Shown here one piece after another: positions 29,541 to 39,031 of a stretch of 64,000 bases of DNA (positions within the stretch are counted from its first letter, which is position 1; every line of letters begins with the position of its first letter). The DNA comes from SZUA-35 sp963781035 (GTDB taxonomy: Bacteria > Actinomycetota > Acidimicrobiia > Acidimicrobiales > SZUA-35). A program made the translations under genes and the position numbers. Location of the stretch: contig CAWAEN010000015.1 in assembly GCA_963781035.1 (NCBI GenBank), forward strand, positions 248,001 through 312,000, written 5' to 3'. The notes beneath the pieces are model-generated. The model was not told the origin of the DNA. It did not search any database and saw only the letters and a program-made list of their open reading frames with translations.

Positions 29541-29561
29541 CGCCCGGCCGTCGGCCGGGCG
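29541..29561 (+). terminator. terminator hairpin after tRNA-Pro
   Basis: Perfect 9-bp stem, CGCCCGGCC with GGCCGGGCG, and a three-base loop, starting 15 bases after the CCA end. It is followed by TCTCTGC rather than a U-run. The flanks AGCAG and CTGCT could extend it. Confidence 0.7.
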
Positions 29562-29653
29562 TCTCTGCTTTCCGGCACAGCGCTTTGCCGGCACAGGCGG
29601 CTGGCTGTCGCTGCGACTCGTCGCTCGATCCAGCAGGGACAGACGCGGAGACG

Positions 29654-29659
29654 TACGGT
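29654..29659 (+). promoter_or_regulatory. -10 hexamer for the MpaB-like gene
   Basis: TACGGT, six bases before the ATG at 29666. Confidence 0.55.
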
Positions 29660-29665
29660 GTGTGC

Positions 29666-30553
29666 ATGCTCGGAGAAGTACTCGCCGCGGTGCGAACCCA
29701 GGGATCGAGCATGCTTCGCGGCGCAATTGCCGGTGACGAGGGGCTGCGGCCGGACGAGATGGCCAGCGCCGATGATCTCGGGCTCTATGGGCCGGACAGC
29801 GTCGTCTGGCGAGTCCACGGCGACTCTGCGATGTTGATCGGCGGGCTGCGCTCGCTCCTGTTGCAGACGTTGCACCCACTGGCCATGGCCGGTGTGGCCG
29901 AGCATTCCGACTACAAACACGATCCGTGGGGTCGGTTGAACCGCACCGGGCGCTTCGTGGGAGCCACCACCTTCGGCTCGACTGCGACCGCAGAAAAGGC
30001 CATCGCCGTCGTCAGACGGGTGCACGAGCGGGTGACCGGCACCGCACCCGATGGCCGACCGTACGCCGCGAACGATCCCCACCTCCTGCTGTGGGTGCAC
30101 GTCACCGAAGTCGACAGTTTCCTGCGAGCCTTCGACCGCTACGGCGTAGGACGCTTGCGCGACGCCGAACGAGATCAGTACGTCGCCGAGATGGCCGAGG
30201 TCGCCCGTCGATTGGGCAGCGAGACACCGCCAGAGACGGTGGCCGAACTCGACGCTTGCATCGGCGACTTCCGGTCCGAGTGCAAGGCCGGTCCTCAGGC
30301 GCGTGAAACGCTCCGATTCCTGTTGTTCCCACCAGTCCCGCTCATCGTGCGCGGCCCCTACGGCGTGCTGTCCGCCGGAGCGGTCACATTGCTTCCGCCA
30401 TGGGCCAGGCGCGAGCTGCGCCTGCCGGTGCTGCCCCTTGTCGACCCGTTGGCCGTTCGACCCGCAGCCGCCGTGCTGACCCGAGCGATCGGCTGGCTGA
30501 TGGCCGCCGACCCCCGCGAAGTCGAACTGGCCGATCGACTCCTGGTCGAGTGA
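29666..30553 (+). CDS. MpaB-like (DUF2236) oxygenase family protein
   Basis: 295 residues, intact. The family contains haem-binding enzymes such as latex-clearing protein and mycophenolic acid MpaB; most bacterial members are uncharacterised. Seen: LIGGLRSLLLQTLHPLAMAG with the H-P that likely ligates haem, YKHDPWGRLNRTGRFVGATT, RRVHERVTGTAPDGRPYAAN and DPHLLLWVHVTEVDSFLRAF, a well-kept family signature with the second His. The C-terminal part is a mixed hydrophobic region (LPPWARRELRLPVLP). The substrate is unknown. It lies just after tRNA-Pro but has its own promoter hexamer. Confidence 0.88.
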   Translation: MLGEVLAAVRTQGSSMLRGAIAGDEGLRPDEMASADDLGLYGPDSVVWRVHGDSAMLIGGLRSLLLQTLHPLAMAGVAEHSDYKHDPWGRLNRTGRFVGATTFGSTATAEKAIAVVRRVHERVTGTAPDGRPYAANDPHLLLWVHVTEVDSFLRAFDRYGVGRLRDAERDQYVAEMAEVARRLGSETPPETVAELDACIGDFRSECKAGPQARETLRFLLFPPVPLIVRGPYGVLSAGAVTLLPPWARRELRLPVLPLVDPLAVRPAAAVLTRAIGWLMAADPREVELADRLLVE

Positions 30554-30574
30554 CCGCCGAACCCCCCTCCTTCT

Positions 30575-30622
30575 CCCGTCCTTGTTCTGCCCCGTCCTTG
30601 TTCTGCCCCGTCCTTGTTCTGC
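30575..30622. repeat. three exact tandem copies of a 16-bp unit
   Basis: CCCGTCCTTGTTCTGC occurs at 30575, 30591 and 30607 without mismatch. The last seven bases of the third copy are the left arm of the 48-bp palindrome that follows. Confidence 0.95.
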
Positions 30623-30663
30623 GGAGCGTGACCCTCAGTTCTGAGGCCTGTGTGCCGCAGAAC
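30616..30663. repeat. 48-bp nested palindrome, copy A
   Basis: Outer arms GTTCTGCGG and CCGCAGAAC, inner palindrome CCTCAG-TT-CTGAGG, with two eight-base spacers of non-matching sequence. It lies between the convergent MpaB-like and MazG-like genes. A second copy with the same geometry is at 51594. Confidence 0.85.
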
Positions 30664-30674
30664 GGGAAGGCGGG

Positions 30675-30926
30675 TCAGGGTGGGTCGGTGACGTAGCGCT
30701 GCGCCGCATCCTCGAGTGACAGCCCGAGCTGGTTCGCCAATGACGACAACCAGGCGAGGACATCGCCCAATTCGTGGAGCTGCTGGTCCGGGGTCCCTTT
30801 CCGGACGGCTTGGGCCAGCTCGCCGACCTCCTCGCAGAGCCAGGCCACGGTCGACGGCAGGCCACGCTCACGATCGTCCTCGCCGTAGAGCTCGTCCATC
30901 AACGATTGGAATCCGGCGATCTCCAC
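30675..30926 (-). CDS. MazG-like nucleotide pyrophosphohydrolase
   Basis: 83 residues, intact, an all-alpha NTP pyrophosphatase of the MazG/dUTPase type. WLCEEVGELAQAVRKG gives the E-E-x-x-E metal site and HELGDVLAWLSSLANQLG gives E-x-x-D on the second helix. Such enzymes clear non-canonical NTPs. The short length is that of the single-domain type. The GTG start at 30926 lies five bases after the asd stop, so it is the third gene of an ask-asd-mazG operon, although the ask-asd gap holds its own promoter. Confidence 0.85.
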   Translation of the reverse strand: MEIAGFQSLMDELYGEDDRERGLPSTVAWLCEEVGELAQAVRKGTPDQQLHELGDVLAWLSSLANQLGLSLEDAAQRYVTDPP

Positions 30927-30931
30927 CAGAC

Positions 30932-31956
30932 TCAGCTGAGTTCGGCGGCGAGGATCTCCGCGATCTGCACGGTGTTGAGAGCAGCACCCTTGCGCAGGTT
31001 GTCACTCGCCACGAACATCGCCAGACCGTTGTCGACGGTCTCGTCGACCCGCAGTCGACCGACGATCGACGGATCGATACCGGCGGCCTTCAACGGCGTT
31101 GGCACGTCGTCGAGGATCACGCCCGGCGCAGCCGAGAGAATGCGCCGAGGCTTCCTCCACCGTGAGCGGACGCTCGAAACCGGCGTTGATCGACAGCGAG
31201 TGACCGGTGAAGACCGGAACCCGCACACACGTCCCCGACACCCGAAGATCGGGGATGTGGAGGATCTTGCGACTCTCGTCGCGCAGCTTCTGCTCCTCGT
31301 TGGTCTCGAGACTGCCGTCGTCGACGAGGGCCCCGGCCCAGGGAAGAGCGTTGTAGGCGATCGGCTCGACAAATGCCGAGGTGGGTCCCATGTCGACGCT
31401 GGAGCCGTCGTAGGTGAACGAGCGTGCGTCCCCTGCCTTCTCGACCTGCTGGGCGAGCTCCTCGACTCCGGCCAGTCCGGCACCGGAGACGGCCTGATAC
31501 GTGCTGACGACGAGGGTGCGAAGTCCGGCGGCCTCGTGGAGCGGACGCAACACGGGCATCGCCGCCATGGTGGTGCAGTTGGGGTTGGCGATGATTCCCT
31601 TCGGACGATCGGCGACATCGGCGTCGTTGACGTCGGCGACGACGAGGGGAACATCAGGGTCCATACGCCAGGCCGACGAGTTGTCGATGACGACCGCGCC
31701 GGCGGCGGCGACCTTTGGGGCAAGGGCCAGAGAGGTCGAACCGCCGGCGGAGAAGATGACGATGTCGAGACCGGCGAAGTCGGCCGTCGAGGCGTCTTCG
31801 ATCGTGATCCGTCCTGCCGTCGTATTCCGTGGTCCGGCCGGCGGAACGAGACGATGCGAACAACCGCAGTTCGTCGATCGGGTAGTTGCGTTCGGCGAGG
31901 ATCGCTTGCACGACCCGACCGACTTGACCTGTGGCTCCGACAATTCCTACGCGCAT
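30932..31956 (-). CDS. asd: aspartate-semialdehyde dehydrogenase, two frameshifts
   Basis: Reduces aspartyl phosphate to the semialdehyde, feeding lysine, methionine and threonine synthesis. About 342 residues. Seen: MRVGIVGATGQVGRVV (NADP fold), DIVIFSAGGSTSLALAPKVA, VIDNSSAWRMDPDVPLVV, GIIANPNCTTMAAMP with the catalytic Cys, STYQAVSGAGLAGVEELAQQ, RVPVFTGHSLSINAGFERP and a C-terminal SDNLRKGAALNTVQIAEIL. Frameshifts near 31815 and 31145. Its promoter hexamer TAGCCT lies seven bases before the ATG. Aspartokinase is directly upstream on the same strand. Confidence 0.95.
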
Positions 31957-31963
31957 GGCTGTC

Positions 31964-31969
31964 AGGCTA
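31964..31969 (-). promoter_or_regulatory. -10 hexamer for asd
   Basis: TAGCCT on the minus strand, seven bases before the ATG at 31956. Confidence 0.5.
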
Positions 31970-32054
31970 GACGGCGCAGACCGAAGGTCGACCGGATTTT
32001 CCACCCGCAGACACAACTTGTGAATGTGAAGCTCCGACCCCAATCGCGGGTTGG

Positions 32055-33291
32055 TCAGGCGTCGAGGCCGAATGCGGCGTGCAACAGCACCACCGCGTCC
32101 TCCGCTCGATCGGCGGCGACCACGCAGCTGACCCGAATCGCCGAGGTCGAGATCATCTCGATGTTGATCTCGTTGTCGGCCAAGGTCTCGAACATGGTCG
32201 CGGCCACGCCCGGATTGCTCTTCATGCCTGCGCCGATCACCGACACCCGGCCGATCGTCTCGTCCGTCGACACCTCAGAAATCCCGAGCTCGGCCAGAAG
32301 GCCGCCCTCGAGCAGCGCAACCGATCTGGCGACATCGTCGGTCGGCACGGTGAACGAGATGTCGGTCATGCCCTGATCCGACACGTTCTGCACGATCATG
32401 TCCACGTTGACGTTCTCGTTCGCCAACGCTCGGAAGAGTGCCGCAGACACACCGGGCCGGTCGGGAACGTCCGACACGGTCACCTTCGCCTCGGACAGAT
32501 CGTGGGTGATCGCTCGGATGATCGGCTGTTCCATGGCGTTGGCTCCAGAGGTTCGTCCGCCGAGTTCGTCGACGATCGTGCCCGGCTCCCAGGTGAAGGC
32601 CGAGCGAATGTGCAGGGGGACTTGGTAGTTGTGAGCGACCTCGACCGATCGCATCGCCGGCTTCGGGCACCCCGTAGCGGTCATCTCGAGCAGTTCGTCG
32701 AAGCTGATCCTCGACATCTTCTGTGCTTTGTCGACCAGTCGAGGATCGGCAGTGAAGACGCCGGAGACGTCGGTGTACAGCTCACAGAGATCGGCGCCGA
32801 GGGTATGGGCCAACGCCACCGCCGTGGTGTCGGATCCTCCCCGACCCAGGAATGTGACGTCGCGCTCTGCCGACACGCCCTGGGATCCGGCGACCACGGG
32901 AACCATCCCCCATCGCCAGCGCCTCGCGGACCCGATCCGGGTTGATCTCCAGGATCTTGGCGTTGCGGTGATTGCTGTCGGTCAGGAAGCCGGCCTGGCT
33001 GCCGGTGAAGGAGTGGGCCTGCACCCCGGCCTCGGCGAGCGCGATGCAGATCAACGCACACGCCTTCCGCTCGCCCGCCGTGATGAGCATGTCCATCTCG
33101 CGCCCGGGCGGCGCTTTCGAGATCTCGGCTGCGATGCGCAACAGGTCGTCGGTCTCTTTCCCCATCGCCGAGACGACGAGTACGACATCATCTCCCCGAC
33201 GTCGACAACGAGCGACATGATCGGCGACGATGCGCATGCGATCGGCGTCGGCCACCGAGGTGCCACCGAACTTCTGAACGACGAGAGCCAC
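32055..33291 (-). CDS. aspartokinase, one frameshift
   Basis: Phosphorylates aspartate, the first step of the aspartate family pathway. About 410 residues, the length of actinobacterial single-function aspartokinase. Kinase domain: ALVVQKFGGTSVADADRMRI, LITAGERKACALICIALAEA, and after an indel near 32905, VTFLGRGGSDTTAVALAHTL and CELYTDVSGVFTADPRLVDK. The C-terminal half has two ACT domains (VSDVPDRPGVSAALFRALAN; VIGAGMKSNPGVAATMFETL), where lysine and threonine usually give feedback control. The gene reads into asd. The GTG start is preceded by TAGCCT eight bases upstream. Confidence 0.95.
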
Positions 33292-33358
33292 GGGCGAGAA
33301 GGCTACCGCCAGACACCGACCACCTCCCCGGAATTCTGACCCACTAACGTCGGACGAC

Positions 33359-34250
33359 GTGGCAACAACGAAGCGACAACGCCAGAAGCAAGCTCGACAC
33401 GAGAAAGCAGACCAGCTCGCCCGCATCCAACGAGCGGGAAGTGCTGCGTCAACGGGTGCTCCTCGTCGTCCTTCTCGCCGTACTCGTCGGTGGCGGCCTG
33501 TACCTGCTGAGCCAGGACGACGACTCGGACACCACCTCCGCTACCGAACTCGAGGATGGTTCCGACCCGGCCACCCTCGACCCGGCCACCCTCGACACGG
33601 TGGCTCCGGCGGAGGAGATCGACGAACAGGTCAAGGAGTTCGTTGCCCCGCCACCGGGTGCCGGCATCACCGGCGAGACTCCGTGCCCTGAGGCAGACGG
33701 CTCCTCCGAACGCACGACATCGTTCGAGAACGCGCCGCCGATGTGCATCGACCCGACCCGCGACTACAGCGCGGTCATCAGCACCGACATCGGCGACATC
33801 ACCGTCTCGCTCGACGCAGCAGCTGCTCCTCTGACCGTCAACAACTTCGTCGTGCTCGCTCGCTACGGCTACTACGAGGACGTCCCGTTCCATCGCATCA
33901 TCCCCGGCTTCGTGATCCAGGGCGGCGACGCCGTCGGTGGAGCTGACGCCGACAACACCCTCGGCGGTGGCGATCCCGGGTACAGCATCAGCGAGGAGCC
34001 TCCGGCCGACGGGTCGTATCAGATCGGATCGTTGGCAATGGCCAAGCGGGGCGAGCCGAGTTCGACCGGGAGTCAGTTCTTCATCATCACCGGCGAGAAC
34101 GGGGCGTCGCTTCCGCCCGAGTACTCCTTGTTCGGCGCCGTCACGGCCGGCCAGGACGTCGTCGACGAACTCGACTCCTACGGCACCGACGGCGCGGGAG
34201 TTCCCACCGAGGTCGTGACCATCCGCTCAGTGTCGATCATCGAGGAATGA
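33359..34250 (+). CDS. membrane-anchored cyclophilin-type peptidyl-prolyl isomerase, one frameshift
   Basis: About 297 residues. A basic N-terminus (KRQRQKQARHEKADQLARIQ), then after an indel near 33435 one membrane anchor (RVLLVVLLAVLVGGGLYLLS), an acidic linker of about 70 residues, and a cyclophilin domain outside the membrane: FHRIIPGFVIQGGDAVGG, SYQIGSLAMAKRGEPSSTGS, QFFIIT and YSLFGAVTAGQDVVD. The catalytic Arg (in FHRIIPGF) and the Q-F-F segment are kept. It probably helps fold secreted proteins. The aat gene overlaps its stop (ATGA). Confidence 0.9.
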
Positions 34251-34912
34251 CCCCCGAGGGAGCGATTCCACCGACCGTGTGGTCGTTCCCGCCCATCTCT
34301 GCTCTCACGGACGAGGACGACCTCATCGCCATCGGGGCCGACCTCGAGCCGGGCACCTTGATCGAGGCCTATCGACACGGCTTCTTCCCGATGCCTCTGG
34401 GCAAACGACGAACCGGTTGGTTCTCACCGGACCCCCGCGGCGTGCTCCTCCCGGGCGGGTTGCACGTGTCGAGATCGCTCAGGCGATCCCTCCGCGGCTT
34501 CCACTTCACCACCGACCGGGCGTTCGACGATGTGCTGTCGGCATGTGGCGATCCCGCCAGAGCACACGGATGGATCGACCACGGCATTCGTCGGGCGTAC
34601 ACCGCGCTCCACCATCTGGGACACGTCCACAGCATCGAGGTGTGGGACGAGGACGGACTCGCGGGTGGGCTCTACGGCGTGCAGGTCGGCGGGCTGTTCG
34701 CCGGCGAATCCATGTTCCACCGGAGGACCGATGCCTCGAAGGCTGCCCTGGTCCATCTCGTGGAACTCCAGGGCGACCGGCCGGATGGGATCATCGACGT
34801 GCAGTGGATCACTCCCCACCTGGAGTCGCTCGGAGTGGTCACCGTCAGTCGACGTGCGTACGGCACCATGCTTGCCAAGGCGATCGCAATGGAGCCGCCT
34901 TCCTGGAACTGA
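34247..34912 (+). CDS. aat: leucyl/phenylalanyl-tRNA-protein transferase
   Basis: Adds Leu or Phe to N-terminal Arg or Lys of proteins, marking them for ClpAP/ClpS-type degradation. 221 residues, intact. Family motifs: DDLIAIGADLEPGTLIEAYR, HGFFPMPLG, GWFSPDPRGVLLPGGLHVSR, GWIDHGIRRAYTALHHLGHV, HSIEVWDEDGLAGGLYGVQV and GLFAGESMFHRRTDASKAAL. It overlaps the cyclophilin gene by four bases, so translation is coupled. Confidence 0.96.
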   Translation: MTPEGAIPPTVWSFPPISALTDEDDLIAIGADLEPGTLIEAYRHGFFPMPLGKRRTGWFSPDPRGVLLPGGLHVSRSLRRSLRGFHFTTDRAFDDVLSACGDPARAHGWIDHGIRRAYTALHHLGHVHSIEVWDEDGLAGGLYGVQVGGLFAGESMFHRRTDASKAALVHLVELQGDRPDGIIDVQWITPHLESLGVVTVSRRAYGTMLAKAIAMEPPSWN

Positions 34913-34932
34913 GGCACGCTGTCGGCAGGACG

Positions 34933-35024
34933 GGCCGAACGCCCTACGCCAACTGGGCCGAACGCCCTACGTCAGCCAGGCCGGACGCCCTACGTCAGCC
35001 AGGCCGGACGCCCTACGTCGACAG
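34933..35024. repeat. four tandem copies of a 23-bp unit
   Basis: Units begin at 34933, 34956, 34979 and 35002 and share GGCC(G)(A/G)ACGCCCTACG with a variable end; copies two and three differ at one position. The array lies directly after the aat stop codon. Confidence 0.9.
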
Positions 35025-35053
35025 GGTTCGTACGGCCCATGCCGCAGAGCAAC

Positions 35054-35070
35054 TCATCCCACGGGGATGA
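35054..35070 (+). terminator. short hairpin downstream of aat
   Basis: Perfect 7-bp stem TCATCCC with GGGATGA, three-base loop. It would hide an ATG at 35067, arguing against that codon as the start of the next gene. Confidence 0.45.
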
Positions 35071-35085
35071 AGTTCTCCGGGGGTC

Positions 35086-36677
35086 ATGCCGTTGACATCG
35101 CATGGCCGGGCCACAACGGGGAGCATCCGAAGAGTCGAAGAACTCCTGGATCGCATCCCCGCGCGGCCCGCGCCGTACGCGTGCTCGTCTTCCTGGTTCC
35201 CGTGCTCGGTGCCTGGCTGGCCGTCAGGGTGCTCGCCCAGTTCTTCTTCCAGCCGCTGGGGTGGATCGGGCTCGTGGTCTGGGCGCTCCAGGCACTCTTC
35301 GCCGGCGCCATCGCAGCCACCGTCGTCGATCGCTTCACGAGGAGGGCCCTGCCGCTGGCCACCTTGATGGGCATGACGCTCACCTTCCCGGACCACGCCC
35401 CTTCCCGGTTCAGCGTCGCCATGCGGACCGGAACGGTCCGCCAGATGAAGAAGCGGCTGGAGGAACTCGCCGAGAACGGCCTCTCCGACGACGTCCAGGA
35501 AGCAGCCGAGCAGGCGATCGAACTGGTGACGTTGCTCGGCCGACACGAGCGCCTCACGAGAGGACACACCGAACGGGTCCGGGCGTACGCCGACGTCATC
35601 GCCGCAGAGATGCGCCTGCCCGAGCACGACCGCCAGATGCTCTCCTGGGGGGTGCTCTTGCACGACATCGGCAAACTCTCGGTACCGCCGGAGATCCTGA
35701 ACAAGAACGGCCGACCGACCGAGGAAGAGTGGGCGATCCTCCAGACACACCCCGCCGAAGGGGCTCGGATCCTCGTCCCGCTCGCCGGCTGGCTCGGCGA
35801 TTGGGCGCTCGCCGCCAGCGAGCACCACGAACGTTGGGACGGCAACGGCTACCCCTACGGCCTCAGCGGCCGCGACATCTCGCTGGCCGGACGCATCACC
35901 GCTGTCGCCGATGCCTACGACGTGATCACCTCGCGCCGTTCCTACAAGGCTCCGATGTCCATCGAGAGCGCCAGACAGGAACTGGTGCGCTGTGCGAAGA
36001 CCCAGTTCGACCCCGCTGTGGTGCGAGCCATGCTCGGTGCGTCGATCGAGGAGAAGACTCGGGTCGGACGCCTCCTCGGTTGGATCCCCGAGATCCCGGG
36101 CCTTGCCGCCGCATCGAACGCGATCGCGTTGATACCTCCAGCCGTCGTGGCGACAGCATTGGCCACCACCGGAGCAGTGGCCGCCAGCCCCGCCAGACCC
36201 GATCAGGCGCTCGCATTCGCCGGTCCCGCAACCGTCGTCACGAGCGAGCAGCCACCGGGGCCGACCTCGACCTCCCCCGATCCGGCGGATGCACCCTCGG
36301 ATGGCTCGCCCTCGACCAATGGCTCCACCCCACTGCCCTCGACCAATGGCTCCACCACAGTCCCGTCGACCACGATCCCGTCGACCACGATCCCGTCGAC
36401 GTCCACCACGATCCCGTCGATCACGGTCCCGTCAACCACGATTCCGGGCATCATCATTCCGGGCATCACGCTCCCCGGCGTCTCCCTGCCAGTTGTGCCG
36501 GACGTGCTTGTCCCGACCGGCGAACTGACCGACGGGCTGCTCCCCGACGTGACCGTGCCGACCGGCGAACTGACCGATGACCTCCTCACCGGTTCGTCGA
36601 CTGTCGTCACTGTTCCCGCCGTCACCGTTCCCCCGGTCACGGTCCCGGACCTCGGTCTTCCCGGATTCGGGTTCTGA
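35086..36677 (+). CDS. HD-GYP domain membrane protein with Thr/Pro/Ser-rich tail, one frameshift
   Basis: About 530 residues. Two N-terminal membrane segments (RVLVFLVPVLGAWLAVRVLA; LGWIGLVVWALQALFAGAIA), then an HD-GYP domain: GHTERVRAYADVIAAEM, WGVLLHDIGKLSVPPEIL, EHHERWDGNGYPYGLSGRDI and AVADAYDVITSRRSYKAPMS. These carry the metal-binding H, HD and HHExxDGxGYP residues, so c-di-GMP or another phosphoester may be the substrate. A third hydrophobic segment near residue 370 is followed by a long outside-type tail of P-S-T-T-I-P-S-T repeats and three near-copies of VPTGELTD. I start at 35086 because that frame gives SIRRVEELLDRIPARPAP; an indel near 35180 joins it to the rest. An in-frame ATG at 35067 is the alternative. 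Confidence 0.8.
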
Positions 36678-36798
36678 CGGCGGAGCCACAGAGCTCGACC
36701 ACGATGCGGCCAGACCGCCGACCGAGCACACGCCGAGCACCGACCGGATGCGCCGCCATTTTGTGGCTGTTCCCCACGGTCCTACCATCGAGGCCCTG

Positions 36799-38803
36799 AT
36801 GAGCTCATCGTCGACGCCAGAGACCTCAGTGCAACCTCGAACCCCGGTCAATCGGGAACCCGACCGACCGTGGATGATGCGGACCTACTCCGGGCATTCG
36901 ACCGCCGCTGCATCGAACGAGCTCTACCGCCTCAATCTCGCCAAGGGTCAAACGGGTCTCTCGATCGCCTTCGACCTGCCCACGCAGACCGGGTACGACC
37001 CCGACGACCCCCGGGCGAGGGGCGAGGTCGGCAAGGTCGGAGTGCCCGTCGTCCACAAGGGCCACATGGCCACGCTGCTCGACGGAATCCCGGTCGGCGA
37101 CATGAACACGTCGATGACCATCAACGCCCCGGCGGCCTGGATGCTCGGCTTGTACATCGCCAACGCCGAGGATCAGGGAGTGCCGACAGTCGAGTTGCGG
37201 GGCACCACGCAGAACGACATCGTCAAGGAGTATCTCAGCCGGGGCACGTACATCTTTCCGCCGGAGGCGAGCCGACGACTCATCGTCGACATGTTCGCCT
37301 ACTGCACGACACACGTACCCAAGTGGAACCCCATGAACGTGTGCTCCTATCACCTGCAGGAAGCGGGAGCGACCCCGGTCCAGGAGATCGCGTACAGCCT
37401 GGCCACGGCCATCGGCGTACTCGATGCCGTACGGGACTCTGGTCAGGTGCCCGATGAGGGTTTCACCGGCGATCGTCGCCAGCGTCAGCTTCTTCGTGAA
37501 CGCCGGCATCCGATTCATCGAGGAGACCTGCAAGATGCGGGCCTTCACCGAGATGTGGGACCGGATCACCGCAGAGCGGTACGGGGTCACCGACCCGAAG
37601 GCTCGGCGGTTCCGATACGGCGTGCAGGTCAACTCCCTCGGACTGACCGAGGCCCAACCCGAGAACAATGTCCAGCGAATCGTCCTCGAGGCCCTCGGCG
37701 TCACCCTGTCGCGAGATGCCCGGGCCCGTTCGCTGCAGCTGCCGGCGTGGAACGAAGCCCTCGGTCTTCCCCGGCCGTGGGATCAGCAGTGGTCCCTGCG
37801 GATCCAGCAGGTGCTGGCCTTCGAGACCGATCTCCTCGAGTACGACGACATCTTCGCCGGCTCGCACGTGATCGAAGCGAAGACGAAGGAACTGGTCGAC
37901 GCAGCAACAGCCGAGCTCGACGAGGTCCTGGAGTTGGGTGGAGCCTTCGAGACGATCGAGGAGTTGAAGGGGCGGCTCGTTCGTTCTCACGCTGAAAGGC
38001 TGCGCAAGATCGAACGAGGCGACACCACCATCGTCGGGGTCAACGATCTGGTCGAGACAGCACCCTCGCCGCTCGGAGGAGCCGAGAGCATCCAACGAGT
38101 CGATGCCACCGTGCACGGAGAGATGGTCGCCGACGTCGAAGCGTGGCGAGCCGACCGAGACCAGGCTGCCGTCGACACGGCACTCGAGCATCTGGCGCAG
38201 GCGGCCCGTGGCGACGACAACATCATGGTCCCCACCATCGAGCTCGCCCACGCCGGCGGGACCACCGGTGAGTGGGCCGGCCTGCTCCGCGAGATCTTCG
38301 GTGAGTACCGGGCACCGACCGGCGTCGCCGCTGCTGCCGGAGCGGGCGGCGGCTCACCCGGCCTGCGGGCCATCGCCGACCGCCTGCGCGACGTTGCCGG
38401 AGGACCACCTCGATTCCTGGTCGCGAAGCCCGGACTCGACGGCCATTCCAACGGTGCAGAACAGATCGCAGTGGCAGCGCGGGATGCCGGAATGGAAGTG
38501 ATCTACCAGGGCATTCGTATGACACCAGAGGAGATCGTCGCTGCCGCCCGCGACGAAGACGTCGATGCCATCGGCATCTCGATCCTCTCCGGCAGCCATC
38601 TCGAACTCGTCCCCGACATCGTGCAGCAACTCCGTCTGGAGGGGGTGACGGCGCCGGTCATCGTCGGCGGGATCATCCCCGAGAACGACCGACTCCGCCT
38701 GGCAGAGCTCGGCGTGGCCGCCGTATTCACCCCGAAGGACTTCGAGATCAGCCAGATGATCGGCGAGGTCGCTGACCTGGCCATAGCCCATCGCACACGC
38801 TGA
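36799..38803 (+). CDS. ecm: ethylmalonyl-CoA mutase (MeaA type), one frameshift
   Basis: A B12-dependent acyl-CoA mutase of about 668 residues. It matches MeaA/Ecm over its length: RTYSGHSTAAASNELYRLNL, KGQTGLSIAFDLPTQTGYDP, EVGKVGVPVVHKGHMATLLD, KWNPMNVCSYHLQEAGATPV, RRFRYGVQVNSLGLTEAQPE and ARSLQLPAWNEALGLPRPWD. The C-terminal cobalamin domain has AKPGLDGHSNGAEQIAVAAR with D-x-H-x-x-G, and ILSGSHLELVP. G-H-S-T-A near the N-terminus is the Ecm form; methylmalonyl-CoA mutase usually has G-F-S-T-A. An indel near 37463 joins two frames. The step belongs to the ethylmalonyl-CoA pathway; the crotonyl-CoA carboxylase/reductase is not in this window. Confidence 0.9.
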
Positions 38804-38843
38804 TTGCCCCGCCCTCATTCTTCAAAACCGAAAGAAAACTCGG

Positions 38844-38853
38844 GTCACGTGAC
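38844..38853. promoter_or_regulatory. perfect palindrome, candidate operator
   Basis: GTCACGTGAC, ten bases, in the region between ecm and the degenerate GGDEF gene. The regulator is unknown. Confidence 0.35.
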
Positions 38854-38890
38854 ACCAGAGTTGCGGTGACTTCCGATACCGTTCGGGTAG

Positions 38891-38917
38891 GCCGCCGGCA
38901 CTCCCTCCGCCGGCGGC
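38891..38917. terminator. hairpin downstream of ecm
   Basis: Perfect 9-bp stem, GCCGCCGGC with GCCGGCGGC, nine-base loop, 88 bases after the ecm stop. No U-tract follows. Confidence 0.5.
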
Positions 38918-39031
38918 CGCTCTCTCGTGGCCCGGTGGCCCAGGGTCCCTACCCTCGTAGTGCGGAACGTGCCACACTTCCCTCGATGCATCGTTGGTCA
39001 AGTTCGCGGTGCTAGCGCCGATGGAGACGAG

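Noticed and set aside
35067..35069. ATG at 35067 as start of the HD-GYP gene
   Set aside because: It gives an unstructured, atypical N-terminus and lies in the stem of a hairpin; the 35086 frame gives a better N-terminus with one indel.
36678..36798. Cobalamin riboswitch before ethylmalonyl-CoA mutase
   Set aside because: The 121-base spacer is too short for the element and I see no conserved B12-box sequence.
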